DNA of 50,450 nucleotides from Candidatus Cloacimonadota bacterium (GCA_021157525.1 JAGGWK010000022.1:1-50450); one strand, 5' to 3'. Numbered from the stretch's first letter, positions 1 through 9,655 are shown. Program-made: numbers and translations. Notes: generated by a model from the sequence alone, not told the origin.

Positions 1-131
1 TACAGCCGAAAATTCTTTTTCGGCAGCTCGAAGAAGAATGTATTTTATCCTCTCTTTTTTCCGTTGCATATCTCACTCCAAATCAAAAGGGGTTTCAAGG
101 TTCTTGGGCCTTCTCCCCGATAAAACTATTT

Positions 132-3100
132 TCACTCCAGCGATACAGTGATTTCTAAAAACTGAGATTTTACCGAATAGTCGCTGGCGGCAGGAATTTT
201 CCGCATAATCTCCTCATAGGTGATCAGCTGTTGCTCATCATGATGACGACCGGTTTTATAGTCCACAATCAGCATCGTTTTTTTGGCGGTATTTATCTGC
301 AGCCTGTCGATGCGATATTCCCGGCCATTGGCATCGAAAACGGTGTACTCGGTAAATACCCGATCCCAGAGTGCAGCATCGAAGAGAGACCGGTGAGCGG
401 ACAGAAGTGCTTCAGTCTGTGCAAAAACCCTCTGCAACTGGGAGCTGGGCAAAAGGGTACCATAGAGGGCGGTGGTGCGCTTGCGGGCACGGTTCAGGTT
501 GGATGCATCCAGGTATGGTATGTGGGACAGAAATTCATGCACAATGTTTCCCACCAATACACTTTTGTTGTACAAAAATTCCTGCCGCATTCCGGCCGGG
601 CTCTCTGCCTCGATATCGGCTGCGGTGCGGAAATCTTGGAGGCCGATGAAATCGCCAAAGTCCACCGATGCTTCGCCTTGTGCCTCGATCTCGCCACGGT
701 CCTCACAACTCAGTTCTCCCAGAGTGAGTATCTGGGTGTCGGCTTCGGGATTTTGCCACTCTTCCAGCGTCCACACCGCTTCCAGAAGCCGTTTTGGTAC
801 AGAGGTTTTGGCTGCGTCTTTTTTGAGAAGCTCATCCACGCCGCCTTTTTTATTGAAATGCAGGCAGACAAAGAGATTACGTTTTGCCCGGGTGAGAGCT
901 ACGTAGATAGTGTTGAGCTCTTCGGCGGCTTCTCTATTGGCCACGGCATCCAGGAGTTCTTTTTTGTGGCTGTTTTGCAGGATGCGGCCAAAATTGAGGG
1001 TGATGGCCAGATCATCGAGATGCATGAAATCATCGGAAAATTGATGGTACAGGGAGAGGCCACCGTGGTTACCGCTGTGGGATGTGATATCAAAAAAGGT
1101 ACAGACGGTCTCGAATTGCAGACCTTTGGATTTATGGATGGTAAGCAACGTGATGGCATCGTTGTGAGCTTGGCCAACTTGGGAATATTCGTCGCGATTT
1201 TCCAGGTTGTGAATGTATTCCAAAAAACCGCCAAGAGTTTGTGGATGCGGTGTCTGTTGAAATTCCAACGCCACCTGTACCAGCCGATGCAGGTTTATCA
1301 TATCGCTTTCTTCCGGGTAAATTGTCGGGTAGTTAAACAGCTCCATGATGCGCTGAATCAGCAGCGCTACAGAGGGTTGCTGCTGCCACAGGACACCAAT
1401 ATTTTGCAATGCGGGAAGGTCACTTAATGCTGCAAAAAAGGGCTCCAACGAGGAATTGCTTTTCCAGGTCTGCATCACCTTCTTCAACTGCGTCGTTCCC
1501 ATCAACACGGCATCACTGCGCAAAAAGGCGAGGAGGGAAATGGGATCTTCATAACACAAGAACTTCAGCAACTCCACAACCGGATGCACCGCATCATGAA
1601 CAAAAAGTGAGCCGGAAGATTGAAGCGCATAGGGAATATGCTCTTCTTCCAGCACCGCAGCCATTTCATCCAGGTCTTTGTTGCGCCGCATCAAGATGGC
1701 GGTATCGGCGGGGTTTATGGTTTTTGCATCCAGAGCAGGAACAAGCCGGTTTGCCACAAATTCTCGATAGACATCGATGGTACTATGCTTGGGCTGGCTT
1801 GCATCCCGGGGTGTACGATTGGTTAGCTGCACCTGCACATACCCGCCAGCAGTTTGTGCGCAAGACACCGGCACGTAGTCCCAATCGGGATCTCGGGTAA
1901 AGCTGGGAGACGCAAAGAGCCCATTGAGCCACTCCATCAAGAGGGGTTTGCTGCGGTAGGATGTGGTGAGTTGGTGCTGATCGATGGGCAAGCCCAACAA
2001 CGAATCGAAGTGACTGAGAAGCCGCCGCTCGCCGCCGCGCCATCCATAAATCGCCTGTTTTTCGTCACCCACCACTATCAGGTTGCCATAATCCTTTTGG
2101 CCTTCGCCGCTGAGGGTCTCGTAAATGAGAGGTTTAAAAATGCTCCACTGCAACACGCTGGTATCCTGAAATTCGTCGATAAGAATGAAGCGGGTGGTGT
2201 AACTGAGCTGCTCATAAAAGAGATTGAGCACGCTGTGGCGATTTATCAATGACAGCTCGGGATCGTACAAAAACCTGAAGGTGTAATAGCTTATGTCGCT
2301 GTGGGTGAATATTTTATCCCGAAATTTCAACTGATCATACTTCGCCAGACACACCGCCGCCAGTGAGATAATCTGGGATTGCTCGGTGATGGCCCGAGAC
2401 AGGAAAAGGTACTCACCCAGCGCGTTACGCATAATGGCTGCCGCCTCTTTCAGCTCGGGATTTCGTATCCGCGTGCCATTCCAAATGCCACCCTTTTCTT
2501 CCAGAAGCAGGTTAAAATGTTCGTCCAAAGAGGCTTCGGAAGTAAGGAAATCCAGGAACACCGGCAGGCTGGATGCAGCGACGAATGGGACGTCATCCAG
2601 CATTGGGCTCAGGAGTTGCAGATATTTTTTAGCGATTACATCCTTCCAGGAAACGCCGCCCTTTTTCTTATGCCAATACTGCTCAAGCTGTTTGCACAGG
2701 AGAGTGCAAAATTCTTCGGTGGTTTTGTGGTAATGCCGGCGGGCTGCATCGATGCGATTTTCCAGATTTTCGCTATCCAGATGGTGCGGCTCGATAAATT
2801 CAAAGATCCAGCGTTGGTCTATGATCTGGGTGATGAGGGAATCGAAGCCTTTGAGGTTACGCTTGGCTGCGGTGTGAAACAGCTCTTCGTAGTGCTGGCG
2901 ATTCTCTGCATCCAGGATGTGCTCATACAGCTCCGGCAGATATTCTTCGTTAATGCCGTTATCGATGGTGAACTGGCCGAGATTGTGGTAGGGCGCAATG
3001 ACGCCGCTGAAAATGCGATTGATAAATGAATCGATCGTGCTGATGGAGACGTCGGCTTTGTGGGTGAGCATCCGCTGGTAGGTTGCTGCCAAAAACCCCA

Positions 3101-3365
3101 TGGCGTCGGCATCCAGCCGTAAGTCAGGATTGATCTCTTCGGTAAGACTTTTGCAGATTTCCGCACCTTTCGGGGTGCCTTTCACGATGTGCTGAATCTG
3201 TAGAAAAATCCGCTCCCGAATCTCGGCTGTGGCTTTTTTGGTGAAGGTGATCACCAGAATCTCGTCGAAATCCACCCGATGAGTAAGAAGAACATTGATA
3301 AATTCCAGAGAAAGGCGGTAGGTTTTGCCGGTGCCTGCGCTGGCGCGTATTATCAGCGGTTTCAT
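132..3365 (-). CDS. addA: AddA-type UvrD/RecB-family helicase-nuclease
   Basis: This is an SF1A DNA helicase of 1077 residues that should process double-strand DNA ends for RecA-dependent repair together with the AddB-like protein encoded just upstream. Visible motifs are Walker A ASAGTGKT (residues 8-15), motif Ia ITFTKKA (about 39-45), the DEFQDT box (397-402), GDEKQAIYGWRGG (433-445), a motif IV-like SYRSKP (469-474), HKSKGLQFE near 760 and VALTRAKR near 840. A C-terminal PD-(D/E)xK nuclease signature, IVDYKTG, lies near 1040. The length fits AddA. The start ATG overlaps the addB stop as ATGA, which implies translational coupling. Known family behaviour: AddAB responds to Chi-like octamer-type words, which matters for the over-represented word in this window. 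It could equally be named RecB-like; the pairing with an AddB-type partner favours AddA. Confidence 0.88.
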   Translation of the reverse strand: MKPLIIRASAGTGKTYRLSLEFINVLLTHRVDFDEILVITFTKKATAEIRERIFLQIQHIVKGTPKGAEICKSLTEEINPDLRLDADAMGFLAATYQRMLTHKADVSISTIDSFINRIFSGVIAPYHNLGQFTIDNGINEEYLPELYEHILDAENRQHYEELFHTAAKRNLKGFDSLITQIIDQRWIFEFIEPHHLDSENLENRIDAARRHYHKTTEEFCTLLCKQLEQYWHKKKGGVSWKDVIAKKYLQLLSPMLDDVPFVAASSLPVFLDFLTSEASLDEHFNLLLEEKGGIWNGTRIRNPELKEAAAIMRNALGEYLFLSRAITEQSQIISLAAVCLAKYDQLKFRDKIFTHSDISYYTFRFLYDPELSLINRHSVLNLFYEQLSYTTRFILIDEFQDTSVLQWSIFKPLIYETLSGEGQKDYGNLIVVGDEKQAIYGWRGGERRLLSHFDSLLGLPIDQHQLTTSYRSKPLLMEWLNGLFASPSFTRDPDWDYVPVSCAQTAGGYVQVQLTNRTPRDASQPKHSTIDVYREFVANRLVPALDAKTINPADTAILMRRNKDLDEMAAVLEEEHIPYALQSSGSLFVHDAVHPVVELLKFLCYEDPISLLAFLRSDAVLMGTTQLKKVMQTWKSNSSLEPFFAALSDLPALQNIGVLWQQQPSVALLIQRIMELFNYPTIYPEESDMINLHRLVQVALEFQQTPHPQTLGGFLEYIHNLENRDEYSQVGQAHNDAITLLTIHKSKGLQFETVCTFFDITSHSGNHGGLSLYHQFSDDFMHLDDLAITLNFGRILQNSHKKELLDAVANREAAEELNTIYVALTRAKRNLFVCLHFNKKGGVDELLKKDAAKTSVPKRLLEAVWTLEEWQNPEADTQILTLGELSCEDRGEIEAQGEASVDFGDFIGLQDFRTAADIEAESPAGMRQEFLYNKSVLVGNIVHEFLSHIPYLDASNLNRARKRTTALYGTLLPSSQLQRVFAQTEALLSAHRSLFDAALWDRVFTEYTVFDANGREYRIDRLQINTAKKTMLIVDYKTGRHHDEQQLITYEEIMRKIPAASDYSVKSQFLEITVSLE

Positions 3366-6082
3366 TGGATATCTCCTTGTTTGTCCCGGCGGGTAATGTC
3401 GGTGCGTTCGTAGGGTGCTCGGCGCGGGGGAATGACAAAGCCATCCTGCTCAAGTCCGTCCCACACTTCCAAAATGGCCTCTTCCAGCGAGATGCGATTG
3501 GTTATCCGGTGCATCTGCTTCTGCTCGATAAACCACAGATAGGATTCCAGATCCTCACCTCCTGTGCGTTGCGGGTAGAACATCAGCTCATAGAATTGCA
3601 GCTGTTCCGTGTATTTTTTCAGGCGGGATGCATCCATGGCTCCGGTTTTGTAGTCGATGATGATTCTGGCACCATTTTCGGTGTGTATCCGCAGGTCTGG
3701 ACGGCCGGTGAAGCGGATGATGACACCATGGGGCATGGCCAGGGAAAATCCCGCATCATCACGACCTTCGATGAACACTTCCAGAGGAGTATCCGAGAGA
3801 TGTAACTGATTATGCAGGGCATAAAAGAAGCGTTCTACACCCCGTTGCAAAAGGGGAATAAACACCTTATGAAAGTAGATGTCGGAATAATTGTGGGGTG
3901 AATAATAGCGGAAATTGCGATCGTAGGTGAGGTAGTGCTGAATGCCTCGGAGGGCATGATTTCGGGCGGTATGCAAAAAGTTATGATGCATTTTGTTACC
4001 TTCATATACCTCGATAAGACGTTGCCAGATATTTTCAAAAACCCCATGCGAGATGATGCCGGTAAGCCGAGCGGTGTAGTCGGTATCCAGCCGCGGCGCC
4101 CGCTCCCGCAATGAGCCTATATACTGGATGTAAAATTCAAATGGATTGGCCGCCAGCTGCTGCCAACTGGTGGGCGACAGGGGCAGCGTGTTTTCTGCCA
4201 GTTCGCCAGGGTCAAAGGTAAAACTGAAAAAATCATCCTCTAGCTGACAGGGTGCATATTTGGCATCCGCGCTGCCCAACAGTGCTTTGCAGGCAGCAGC
4301 ATTGGCTGACGGGAGCGGTGGCGATGGCTGCTCAGCAGCCATACCCTGCAGCAGCAGTTCCTCAACAAATGAGCTCACTTCGATGTTTTTCTCGCTATTG
4401 AGTCGGGTAAAAAGTACCGATTTCCCACTGCCGGCGAGCAACCGATAAAAGTAGTATTTATCCCGTAAACGGATATCACCATAGGTCTTCAGTCCCAGGG
4501 TTTTGCGCTGTTGCTCGCTGAGGAGGAACTGCTGCTGCCGCGCCGCTGGTAATATCCCTTCTACTACATTGAGAACAAAAACCAGGGGATAGTTCATATT
4601 ACGAGTATCTTGGAGAGAGGTGCATTGGATGCGGTGTTTAGGCAGATCGTCAAAGTGATAACGCAACTTTTTGGCTTTGAGATAATCCAGAAAAAGCCGG
4701 AGGATCTGAGCGCCGGTATGGGTGGGGAAAATCCTTTTCCATGAAATGATAACAGCCGCTTCGTCGAGGGTTGCAAAGTCTGCCAGTGACGCATAAAACT
4801 GGGTGTAGATATCGGTTTTCCCCGCATCTGATGCCAGAAGGACGTCTGCCCGAAAATCCTGTAAAAGCAAGGATGTAAAGGCCGGGATGTCTGTGACGTC
4901 ATCCAGCCTGCGCACCAGATGAAATACCTGCATAATGGTGGAGCGCACTTCCGGCGCTTCCCGCTCCAGGGCCCGGAAATCGATGAATTGGTAGCTTCTT
5001 TCGATAAAATAAAAGAGTCGCTGCCGGATGGATTGCCGCACTTCGGCCTGTGGTGCCATGGCGCTGACGGCTGTATCTGCGTTAAAAAGCTGCACCAGGG
5101 CAGGAAGACTGAGGAGGAAAGGAGAACCGTCAAAGACCCGACTGTGGTACACATCCAGAACTAGCTGCAAAAACTGATACAGCGCGGTGGCAGCAAAGGT
5201 GGTGTCGGCGGGCTGAGAAAAGATTTTGGGAGACAGCATCCCGGCATAGGGCTGGCGGTTTGGCTTAAAGTCGATCATCAGCGGATGGCCGGATTTACTG
5301 AGTTCTGCCATTCGGGCCAGCATTTCCCATTCGTCTGCAGAGGTGATCACGGTAATCCGTTCTTTGCAATCCAGTGGCAGGCAGTGTGCGCCAAAATCCT
5401 CGGTGAGTTGCATACGATCGCTGTCGTAGCAGCTGGATGGCCCTTGCACGTAGATGGTGACGATCTCGTCGAAGTGGCTGAGTAGCTGCTTTTCCAGTGC
5501 GGTAAAATAGAATTGATTTACTACTCGAATCTCGGCAAAATCGCTACTGAGCGTGGGCACATCAATGGCGGAAAAAATAGCATCGGTGGCATGTATGTCA
5601 TCCAGCTTTGCCCGGTAGGCATCCCGTATGGAGCACATCCGCTGAAAGGTTTGCCACTGCCAATCTCCGGCGGTTTGTTTTTGCAGAAGCACCTTTTCCA
5701 CGCTGTCCATCTCCACGCATTCCTCTGCCAGCTCCTGCCAAAAATCAAAAAACTGGTGAGCCAGCTCGATGGACAGAAAATAATCATGGCAATGGAAAAA
5801 ATCTTTGTCCTCATCGCTGAGGCTCTGATAGAGTGTGAGGGTGCGCTTTTCTTCCCGCAGCAAAGGTCGATCGTGCTGCTGCAAACTTTCTTTCCATTCA
5901 TCCATGGTAAAAAAAACGTGAGGAGTAAAATCCCATCTGGGCTGGAACATCTGCATACCCCGCAACTTGCTCTGCCGTGTGGGAAATAGCATCAGCACCG
6001 GTTTTGCGGCCAATCCATCCAGGGCGCGAACAATGATGTCTTCGGTAAAATCTACAAACTCGGTTTTCATGATACCATCCAT
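3362..6082 (-). CDS. addB: AddB-type PD-(D/E)xK nuclease, partner of AddA
   Basis: The product is 906 residues from the ATG at 6082, which I prefer because AGGA lies 5 bases upstream; the frame stays open up to 6181. No intact Walker A is visible near the N terminus, as expected for the inactive helicase half of many AddB/RexB proteins. The C terminus carries a RecB-type nuclease signature: a GRPDLRI strand, then IIIDYKTG about 100 residues from the end, followed by the QLQFYELM helix (QxxxY motif). I see no C-terminal four-cysteine cluster, so the Fe-S cluster of Bacillus AddB is probably absent, as in RexB-like forms. The order addB-addA with a 4-base overlap is the usual one for this complex. 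The exact subfamily is less certain than the nuclease function. Confidence 0.8.
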   Translation of the reverse strand: MDGIMKTEFVDFTEDIIVRALDGLAAKPVLMLFPTRQSKLRGMQMFQPRWDFTPHVFFTMDEWKESLQQHDRPLLREEKRTLTLYQSLSDEDKDFFHCHDYFLSIELAHQFFDFWQELAEECVEMDSVEKVLLQKQTAGDWQWQTFQRMCSIRDAYRAKLDDIHATDAIFSAIDVPTLSSDFAEIRVVNQFYFTALEKQLLSHFDEIVTIYVQGPSSCYDSDRMQLTEDFGAHCLPLDCKERITVITSADEWEMLARMAELSKSGHPLMIDFKPNRQPYAGMLSPKIFSQPADTTFAATALYQFLQLVLDVYHSRVFDGSPFLLSLPALVQLFNADTAVSAMAPQAEVRQSIRQRLFYFIERSYQFIDFRALEREAPEVRSTIMQVFHLVRRLDDVTDIPAFTSLLLQDFRADVLLASDAGKTDIYTQFYASLADFATLDEAAVIISWKRIFPTHTGAQILRLFLDYLKAKKLRYHFDDLPKHRIQCTSLQDTRNMNYPLVFVLNVVEGILPAARQQQFLLSEQQRKTLGLKTYGDIRLRDKYYFYRLLAGSGKSVLFTRLNSEKNIEVSSFVEELLLQGMAAEQPSPPLPSANAAACKALLGSADAKYAPCQLEDDFFSFTFDPGELAENTLPLSPTSWQQLAANPFEFYIQYIGSLRERAPRLDTDYTARLTGIISHGVFENIWQRLIEVYEGNKMHHNFLHTARNHALRGIQHYLTYDRNFRYYSPHNYSDIYFHKVFIPLLQRGVERFFYALHNQLHLSDTPLEVFIEGRDDAGFSLAMPHGVIIRFTGRPDLRIHTENGARIIIDYKTGAMDASRLKKYTEQLQFYELMFYPQRTGGEDLESYLWFIEQKQMHRITNRISLEEAILEVWDGLEQDGFVIPPRRAPYERTDITRRDKQGDIQ

Positions 6083-6132
6083 AAAATTCCTATCGCCACC
6101 AGCAATGCCGGAAGCATGTTCATTACCCGTAT

Positions 6133-6234
6133 TTATTTTATATTCAGGATGCGTAAACCCATGCCCAGAAGCAAGATGCATCCAACAACGAAGATTTCGG
6201 TTATCATCTCTGCTTCAAACCATACCTTCTTCAT
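6133..6234 (-). CDS. possible 33-residue single-pass membrane peptide upstream of addB
   Basis: This short frame has an ATG at 6234 preceded by AGAGG at 5-base spacing. It encodes a charged N terminus (MKKVWFEAEM) followed by a hydrophobic stretch, ITEIFVVGCILLLGMGLRIL, that could span a membrane once. Its stop lies 50 bp before the addB start, so the two could be cotranscribed. I recognise no family. The support is only the ribosome binding site, the hydrophobic segment and the position; conservation in relatives would be needed to accept it. Confidence 0.35.
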   Translation of the reverse strand: MKKVWFEAEMITEIFVVGCILLLGMGLRILNIK

Positions 6235-6580
6235 TGCAACCTCTTTCAGCTGAGATTTGGGAGGATGGATATTTGGGCAAGGACTTTTTCGGAATGGGGT
6301 TGCAGCAGCATTGAAGTCGTCGAAGTAGATTGGCGCCGCAAAACCACATCGACCTCCTCGGAGTTTTGCCAACGTCAGAGATTTTATGGAACATCATCCG
6401 GCAGTGGCGGCACCACTGCCACCCCACCCAATATTGTGTGACAAGTCTCTGCTCTAAAAAAGACGATGCATAAATCCTGCGAGAAGAAGCTGATTGCATG
6501 GAGTATTCAGGGATATTGCACAATCCCCGCATCTTGCTGTGTCGCGGCGTATCGGCTTTAGCCTGAGAAGACTGATTTTT
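6235..6580. other. non-coding stretch with one perfect hairpin
   Basis: I find no convincing gene in this interval. An 8-bp perfect stem (GGCAGTGG / CCACTGCC, loop CGGCA) lies at 6400-6420 with no T-run on either side, so it does not look like a terminator. The rest shows nothing I can name. Confidence 0.5.
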
Positions 6581-7035
6581 CGGTGTTTTCGGTGCCTTCA
6601 GTGGATAAAATCAAATGGTACTTCTCAGATGTTTGTAATCTTACTGGGTTATAAATCCTAATCAGAAAAATATGCCATTAGAAATTACAAAAATCTATTT
6701 CCCTTACAAGGGGGTCTGATCCGTGTTTTCCCTCGTATTAATTCGTGTTCATTCGTGGTTTCTTATTTCCGGCTCGGTGTTTTCGGTGCCTTCAGTGGCT
6801 AAAATCAAATGGTACTTCTCAGATGTTTGTAATCTTGCTGGGTTATAAATCCTAATCAGAAAAATATGCCATTAGAAATTACAAAAATCTATTTCCCTTA
6901 CAAGGGGGTTTGATCCGTGTTTTCCCTCGTATTAATTCGTGTTCATTCGTGGTTTCTTATTTCCGGCTCGATGTTTTCGGTGCCTTCAGTGACTAAAATC
7001 AAATGGTACTTCTCAGATGTTTGGAACCTTGCTGA
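6581..7035. repeat. 194-bp tandem repeat, two full copies and a partial third
   Basis: Copy 1 is 6581-6774, copy 2 is 6775-6968, and a truncated copy 3 runs from 6969 to about 7035, ending just before the tRNA-Val terminator. I see only three differences between copies 1 and 2. Each unit starts with CGGTGTTTTCGGTGCCTTCA and ends near ATTCGTGTTCATTCGTGG; both pieces show a faint internal period of 9-11 bases. The unit has no sustained reading frame, no terminal inverted repeats and no spacer structure of a CRISPR. Confidence 0.9.
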
Positions 7036-7044
7036 CAATGATAC

Positions 7045-7073
7045 AAAAAAAGCCGGTTGTTTTCACAATCGGC
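7045..7073 (-). terminator. terminator of the tRNA-Pro / tRNA-Val transcript
   Basis: Read on the minus strand, a 9-bp stem (GCCGATTGT / ACAACCGGC, one G-T pair) is followed at once by seven T residues. It lies 6 bases beyond the encoded CCA of tRNA-Val. Confidence 0.85.
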
Positions 7074-7078
7074 AAAGA

Positions 7079-7154
7079 TGGTGGGCGTTGAGGGACTTGA
7101 ACCCCCGACATCCTGCTTGTAAGGCAGGCGCTCTCCCAACTGAGCTAAACGCCC
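7079..7154 (-). tRNA. tRNA-Val (anticodon UAC)
   Basis: A complete cloverleaf is visible on the minus strand: acceptor GGGCGTT pairs with AACGCCC, the D arm contains AGCTCAGTTGGGAGAGC, the anticodon stem CCTGC/GCAGG encloses CTTACAA (anticodon TAC), and the T arm has GGTTCAAGTCC. The discriminator is A and CCA is encoded. It follows tRNA-Pro by 53 bases with no terminator between, so the two are probably one transcript. Confidence 0.97.
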
Positions 7155-7207
7155 ATTTTATCATTCTCACTTCTATCTTCTGCAACTTTTGGGAAGTTGC
7201 CGATTAA

Positions 7208-7285
<78 letters not shown>

Positions 7286-7297
7286 TATTGAGTTGCC

Positions 7298-7326
7298 ACC
7301 TAAAAAAGAGGGGTTTTCAGCGTCAA
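7298..7326 (-). promoter_or_regulatory. probable promoter of the tRNA-Pro / tRNA-Val unit
   Basis: TTGACG lies at 7326-7321 on the minus strand, 35 bases before the mature tRNA-Pro, the same distance as in the other two tRNA units of this window. At a 17-base spacing the downstream hexamer is TTAGGT, preceded by a run of T; the -10 assignment is weak. Confidence 0.5.
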
Positions 7327-7432
7327 GAATTTTATCGGAGGTGGCCAATAAAATCAGGTACCTTTCGTACACTCCGTCTTCACACTCCTATTTCAAAAAA
7401 GAGCAGGCTGTTAAAACGGGGTAAAGGTTGAG

Positions 7433-9655
7433 CTAGAAGGTCGTCCCCATCTGGAAATGAGGTTCCCATGTATCGGTTTCAAAGTTGTATGCATAGTCAA
7501 ACCCGATGAGGCCCATGGGACTGCGTACCCGCAAGCCTGCACCAGCCCCTTTTTTCATTTCCCAGAAGTTAAACCGCTCCAGCTTGTTGTAGCTGTTTCC
7601 TGCATCAAAAAAGAGTAATCCCACGACGGTATCTCCGGCAATGGGTGCACTGTATTCGGTAGAGAATATCACCTCACGCAAACCGCCTTCGGTGGGTCCA
7701 ATCGAGTTATCGGTATAGCCACGGATGCCGTCCGGCCCGGTGCCTCCCAGGTAAAACCGTTCGTCTGGCGGCACTTCTTTACCATTGTATCCTTCCACAT
7801 AGCCAAAGCGCCATTTGGTGCGTAGCGTAAGTTCCCAAATGGTTTTGGTGTACCAGCTCACTTGCAGTATTTGCTTATAATAATCGAAGTCTCCCTGCAA
7901 TGGCCCGCCAGCCAATTCGTTAAACACGGTGATATTGGAACCCGATGTGGGGAAAAATACATTGTCGCGGCTATCACGGGTGAGAGTGGCTGAAATGGAG
8001 CTTGTAGTCTGCCAGCCGGTTGCATCCAAACTGACTAAAGAAGAAGAGACATCATCCACATCTACGTCGTCCAGGATGCGATATTTCTTTTGGTAATAGC
8101 TGTATCCAAAGACCAGCTTGGAGAAATTGAGAAACGTAAGAGGGGTACCGGTGCGGATGGTTCCACCATTGGTGTAAAGCTCGTAGGTGGTATATTCTTT
8201 TTGGGTGTGATATACATCAAATCCCATGAGCACATTGCTATCCATGAAGTAGGGATTGGTAAAGTTGAGACGGAAATTCTGGACACTTTTCCCAAACTCC
8301 CATTGGACGCCAGCCTGCCAAGCGTTACCGAAGAGGTTTTTGTGATCCAGTGCCAACTGGCCATAGATGCCGTCGGAGCTGTTCATGCTTACTCCCCCGT
8401 TTGCCGAGCCAGACACCCGATCGCTCACGTGCACGGTGAGGTCGATATCGCCATTGGTGTTTATCTGATCAAAGGTAGGATAGAGGTCTGCCTCAAAGAG
8501 TCCCATGTTGTAGATGTTTTGCTGGGTCTGAATCACCTTTGACTGCCGGAAATAATCTCCCGGTGAAATAGAAAGATGGCGACGAATCACCTTTTCTTTG
8601 GTGCGACGATTGCCTACGATGTTTATCTTGCGCACTTTCGCCCGGGTGTTTTCCGTAATCTTCAGCTTCACATCAATGCGATCGCCTTTCTTCTCCAGTT
8701 CATGATCGAAGTTTGAATAGATAAATCCCTCTTCATAGTACATGGATGCAACGCTACTTAGCTGCTTATTGAATTTTTCCAGGTTAAACTTTTCGTTTTC
8801 TTTAAAGCGGAAGTTGCTGATAATGCTTTCGTCATTAAAGCGCTTGTTCCCCTCTACCGAGACAGAGCCAAAGAAGTAGGACTTCCCTTCAAAGAGATAG
8901 ATATCTATCGCATAATTACCATTTTTCAAGTTCACTTCACTGGATTTCACCTGGGCATCGATATACCCTTTTTTGTTGTAATAATCCACAATGCGTTGCA
9001 AATCTTCTTCGAATTTTTCCTCATCATACTTACCAGAGCGCAAGAGGCTGGCCTTTTTGGTCCTCATGATGCCGCGAATCTTTTTGGTGCTCACATCCTT
9101 GTTACCATGGATGTTGATCGACTTGATGACCACTTTATTCCCCTCATCAATGTTGATGATGACATCCACATAGTTGTTGTCCAAAGTTTTGGTTTCAAAT
9201 TCCGTCTGAACCAAGTGATATCCTTTCTTCACATATTCGTCTGCTATTTTTTCGCGAATCTCAACTTCTGAGAAAGGAGACCAATAGCTGCCATATTTCA
9301 GATTGGTCACTTCCAGAATCTTGCTGTTGCTCAACTTGTCATTCCCCTTGATCTTTACCTCGTTCACGATGGGGAACTCCGTTACATTTATCGTGATGCG
9401 TACACCTTGCGCAATATCCTCACTGTTTATGGAGATATCTTTAAATACCCCAAGTTGATTGAGATTCTTATAGGTCTTGGCTACATTGTCGCCGCTGAGA
9501 TAATCACCCACTTCCAGAGTGATCAACGACTGGATAAGATCTGTTTTGATGTTGCTGTTTCCCTGAATTGAAACTTCTAATATGAGGGAATTTTGTGCAA
9601 TGAGAACGCTGCTGATAATCACGAGCAGAACCACGAGTGTTGCTTTCACGTTCAT
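7433..9655 (-). CDS. bamA: outer membrane assembly factor BamA
   Basis: BamA inserts beta-barrel proteins into the outer membrane. The 740-residue product has a signal peptide (about 1-20) followed by five POTRA-like modules, each beginning with a 'V.I.GN' strand: EVSIQGNSNI near 28, EVKIKGNDKL near 98, SINIHGNKDV near 180, SVSVEGNKRF near 268 and KINIVGNRRT near 347. Residues from about 420 form the 16-strand barrel with the conserved loop motif GPDGIRGYTDN near 650, and the protein ends in Phe (beta signal FQMGTTF). GGAGG lies 4 bases before the ATG. The gene is not next to the usual ompH/skp and lpxD genes; tRNAs follow it. Confidence 0.95.
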   Translation of the reverse strand: MNVKATLVVLLVIISSVLIAQNSLILEVSIQGNSNIKTDLIQSLITLEVGDYLSGDNVAKTYKNLNQLGVFKDISINSEDIAQGVRITINVTEFPIVNEVKIKGNDKLSNSKILEVTNLKYGSYWSPFSEVEIREKIADEYVKKGYHLVQTEFETKTLDNNYVDVIINIDEGNKVVIKSINIHGNKDVSTKKIRGIMRTKKASLLRSGKYDEEKFEEDLQRIVDYYNKKGYIDAQVKSSEVNLKNGNYAIDIYLFEGKSYFFGSVSVEGNKRFNDESIISNFRFKENEKFNLEKFNKQLSSVASMYYEEGFIYSNFDHELEKKGDRIDVKLKITENTRAKVRKINIVGNRRTKEKVIRRHLSISPGDYFRQSKVIQTQQNIYNMGLFEADLYPTFDQINTNGDIDLTVHVSDRVSGSANGGVSMNSSDGIYGQLALDHKNLFGNAWQAGVQWEFGKSVQNFRLNFTNPYFMDSNVLMGFDVYHTQKEYTTYELYTNGGTIRTGTPLTFLNFSKLVFGYSYYQKKYRILDDVDVDDVSSSLVSLDATGWQTTSSISATLTRDSRDNVFFPTSGSNITVFNELAGGPLQGDFDYYKQILQVSWYTKTIWELTLRTKWRFGYVEGYNGKEVPPDERFYLGGTGPDGIRGYTDNSIGPTEGGLREVIFSTEYSAPIAGDTVVGLLFFDAGNSYNKLERFNFWEMKKGAGAGLRVRSPMGLIGFDYAYNFETDTWEPHFQMGTTF

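Noticed and set aside
1-131. GCCGAA/TTCGGC hairpin near the left edge as addA terminator
   Set aside because: Only 6 bp with an 8-base loop and no T-run on the minus strand.
231-1427. 398-codon open frame on the plus strand inside addA
   Set aside because: It lies opposite a well-supported helicase gene, has no recognisable domain, and its frame follows from codon bias of the opposing gene.
6400-6420. 8-bp perfect hairpin as terminator or small RNA
   Set aside because: No T-run and no promoter nearby; no function can be argued.
6581-7035. Repeats considered as a CRISPR array
   Set aside because: The units are 194 bp, contiguous and without spacers, and no cas gene is nearby.
6581-7207. Short frames in the repeat region (for example 6917-7207)
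   Set aside because: They run through the tandem repeat and into the tRNA-Val gene on the opposite strand; no ribosome binding site or homology.
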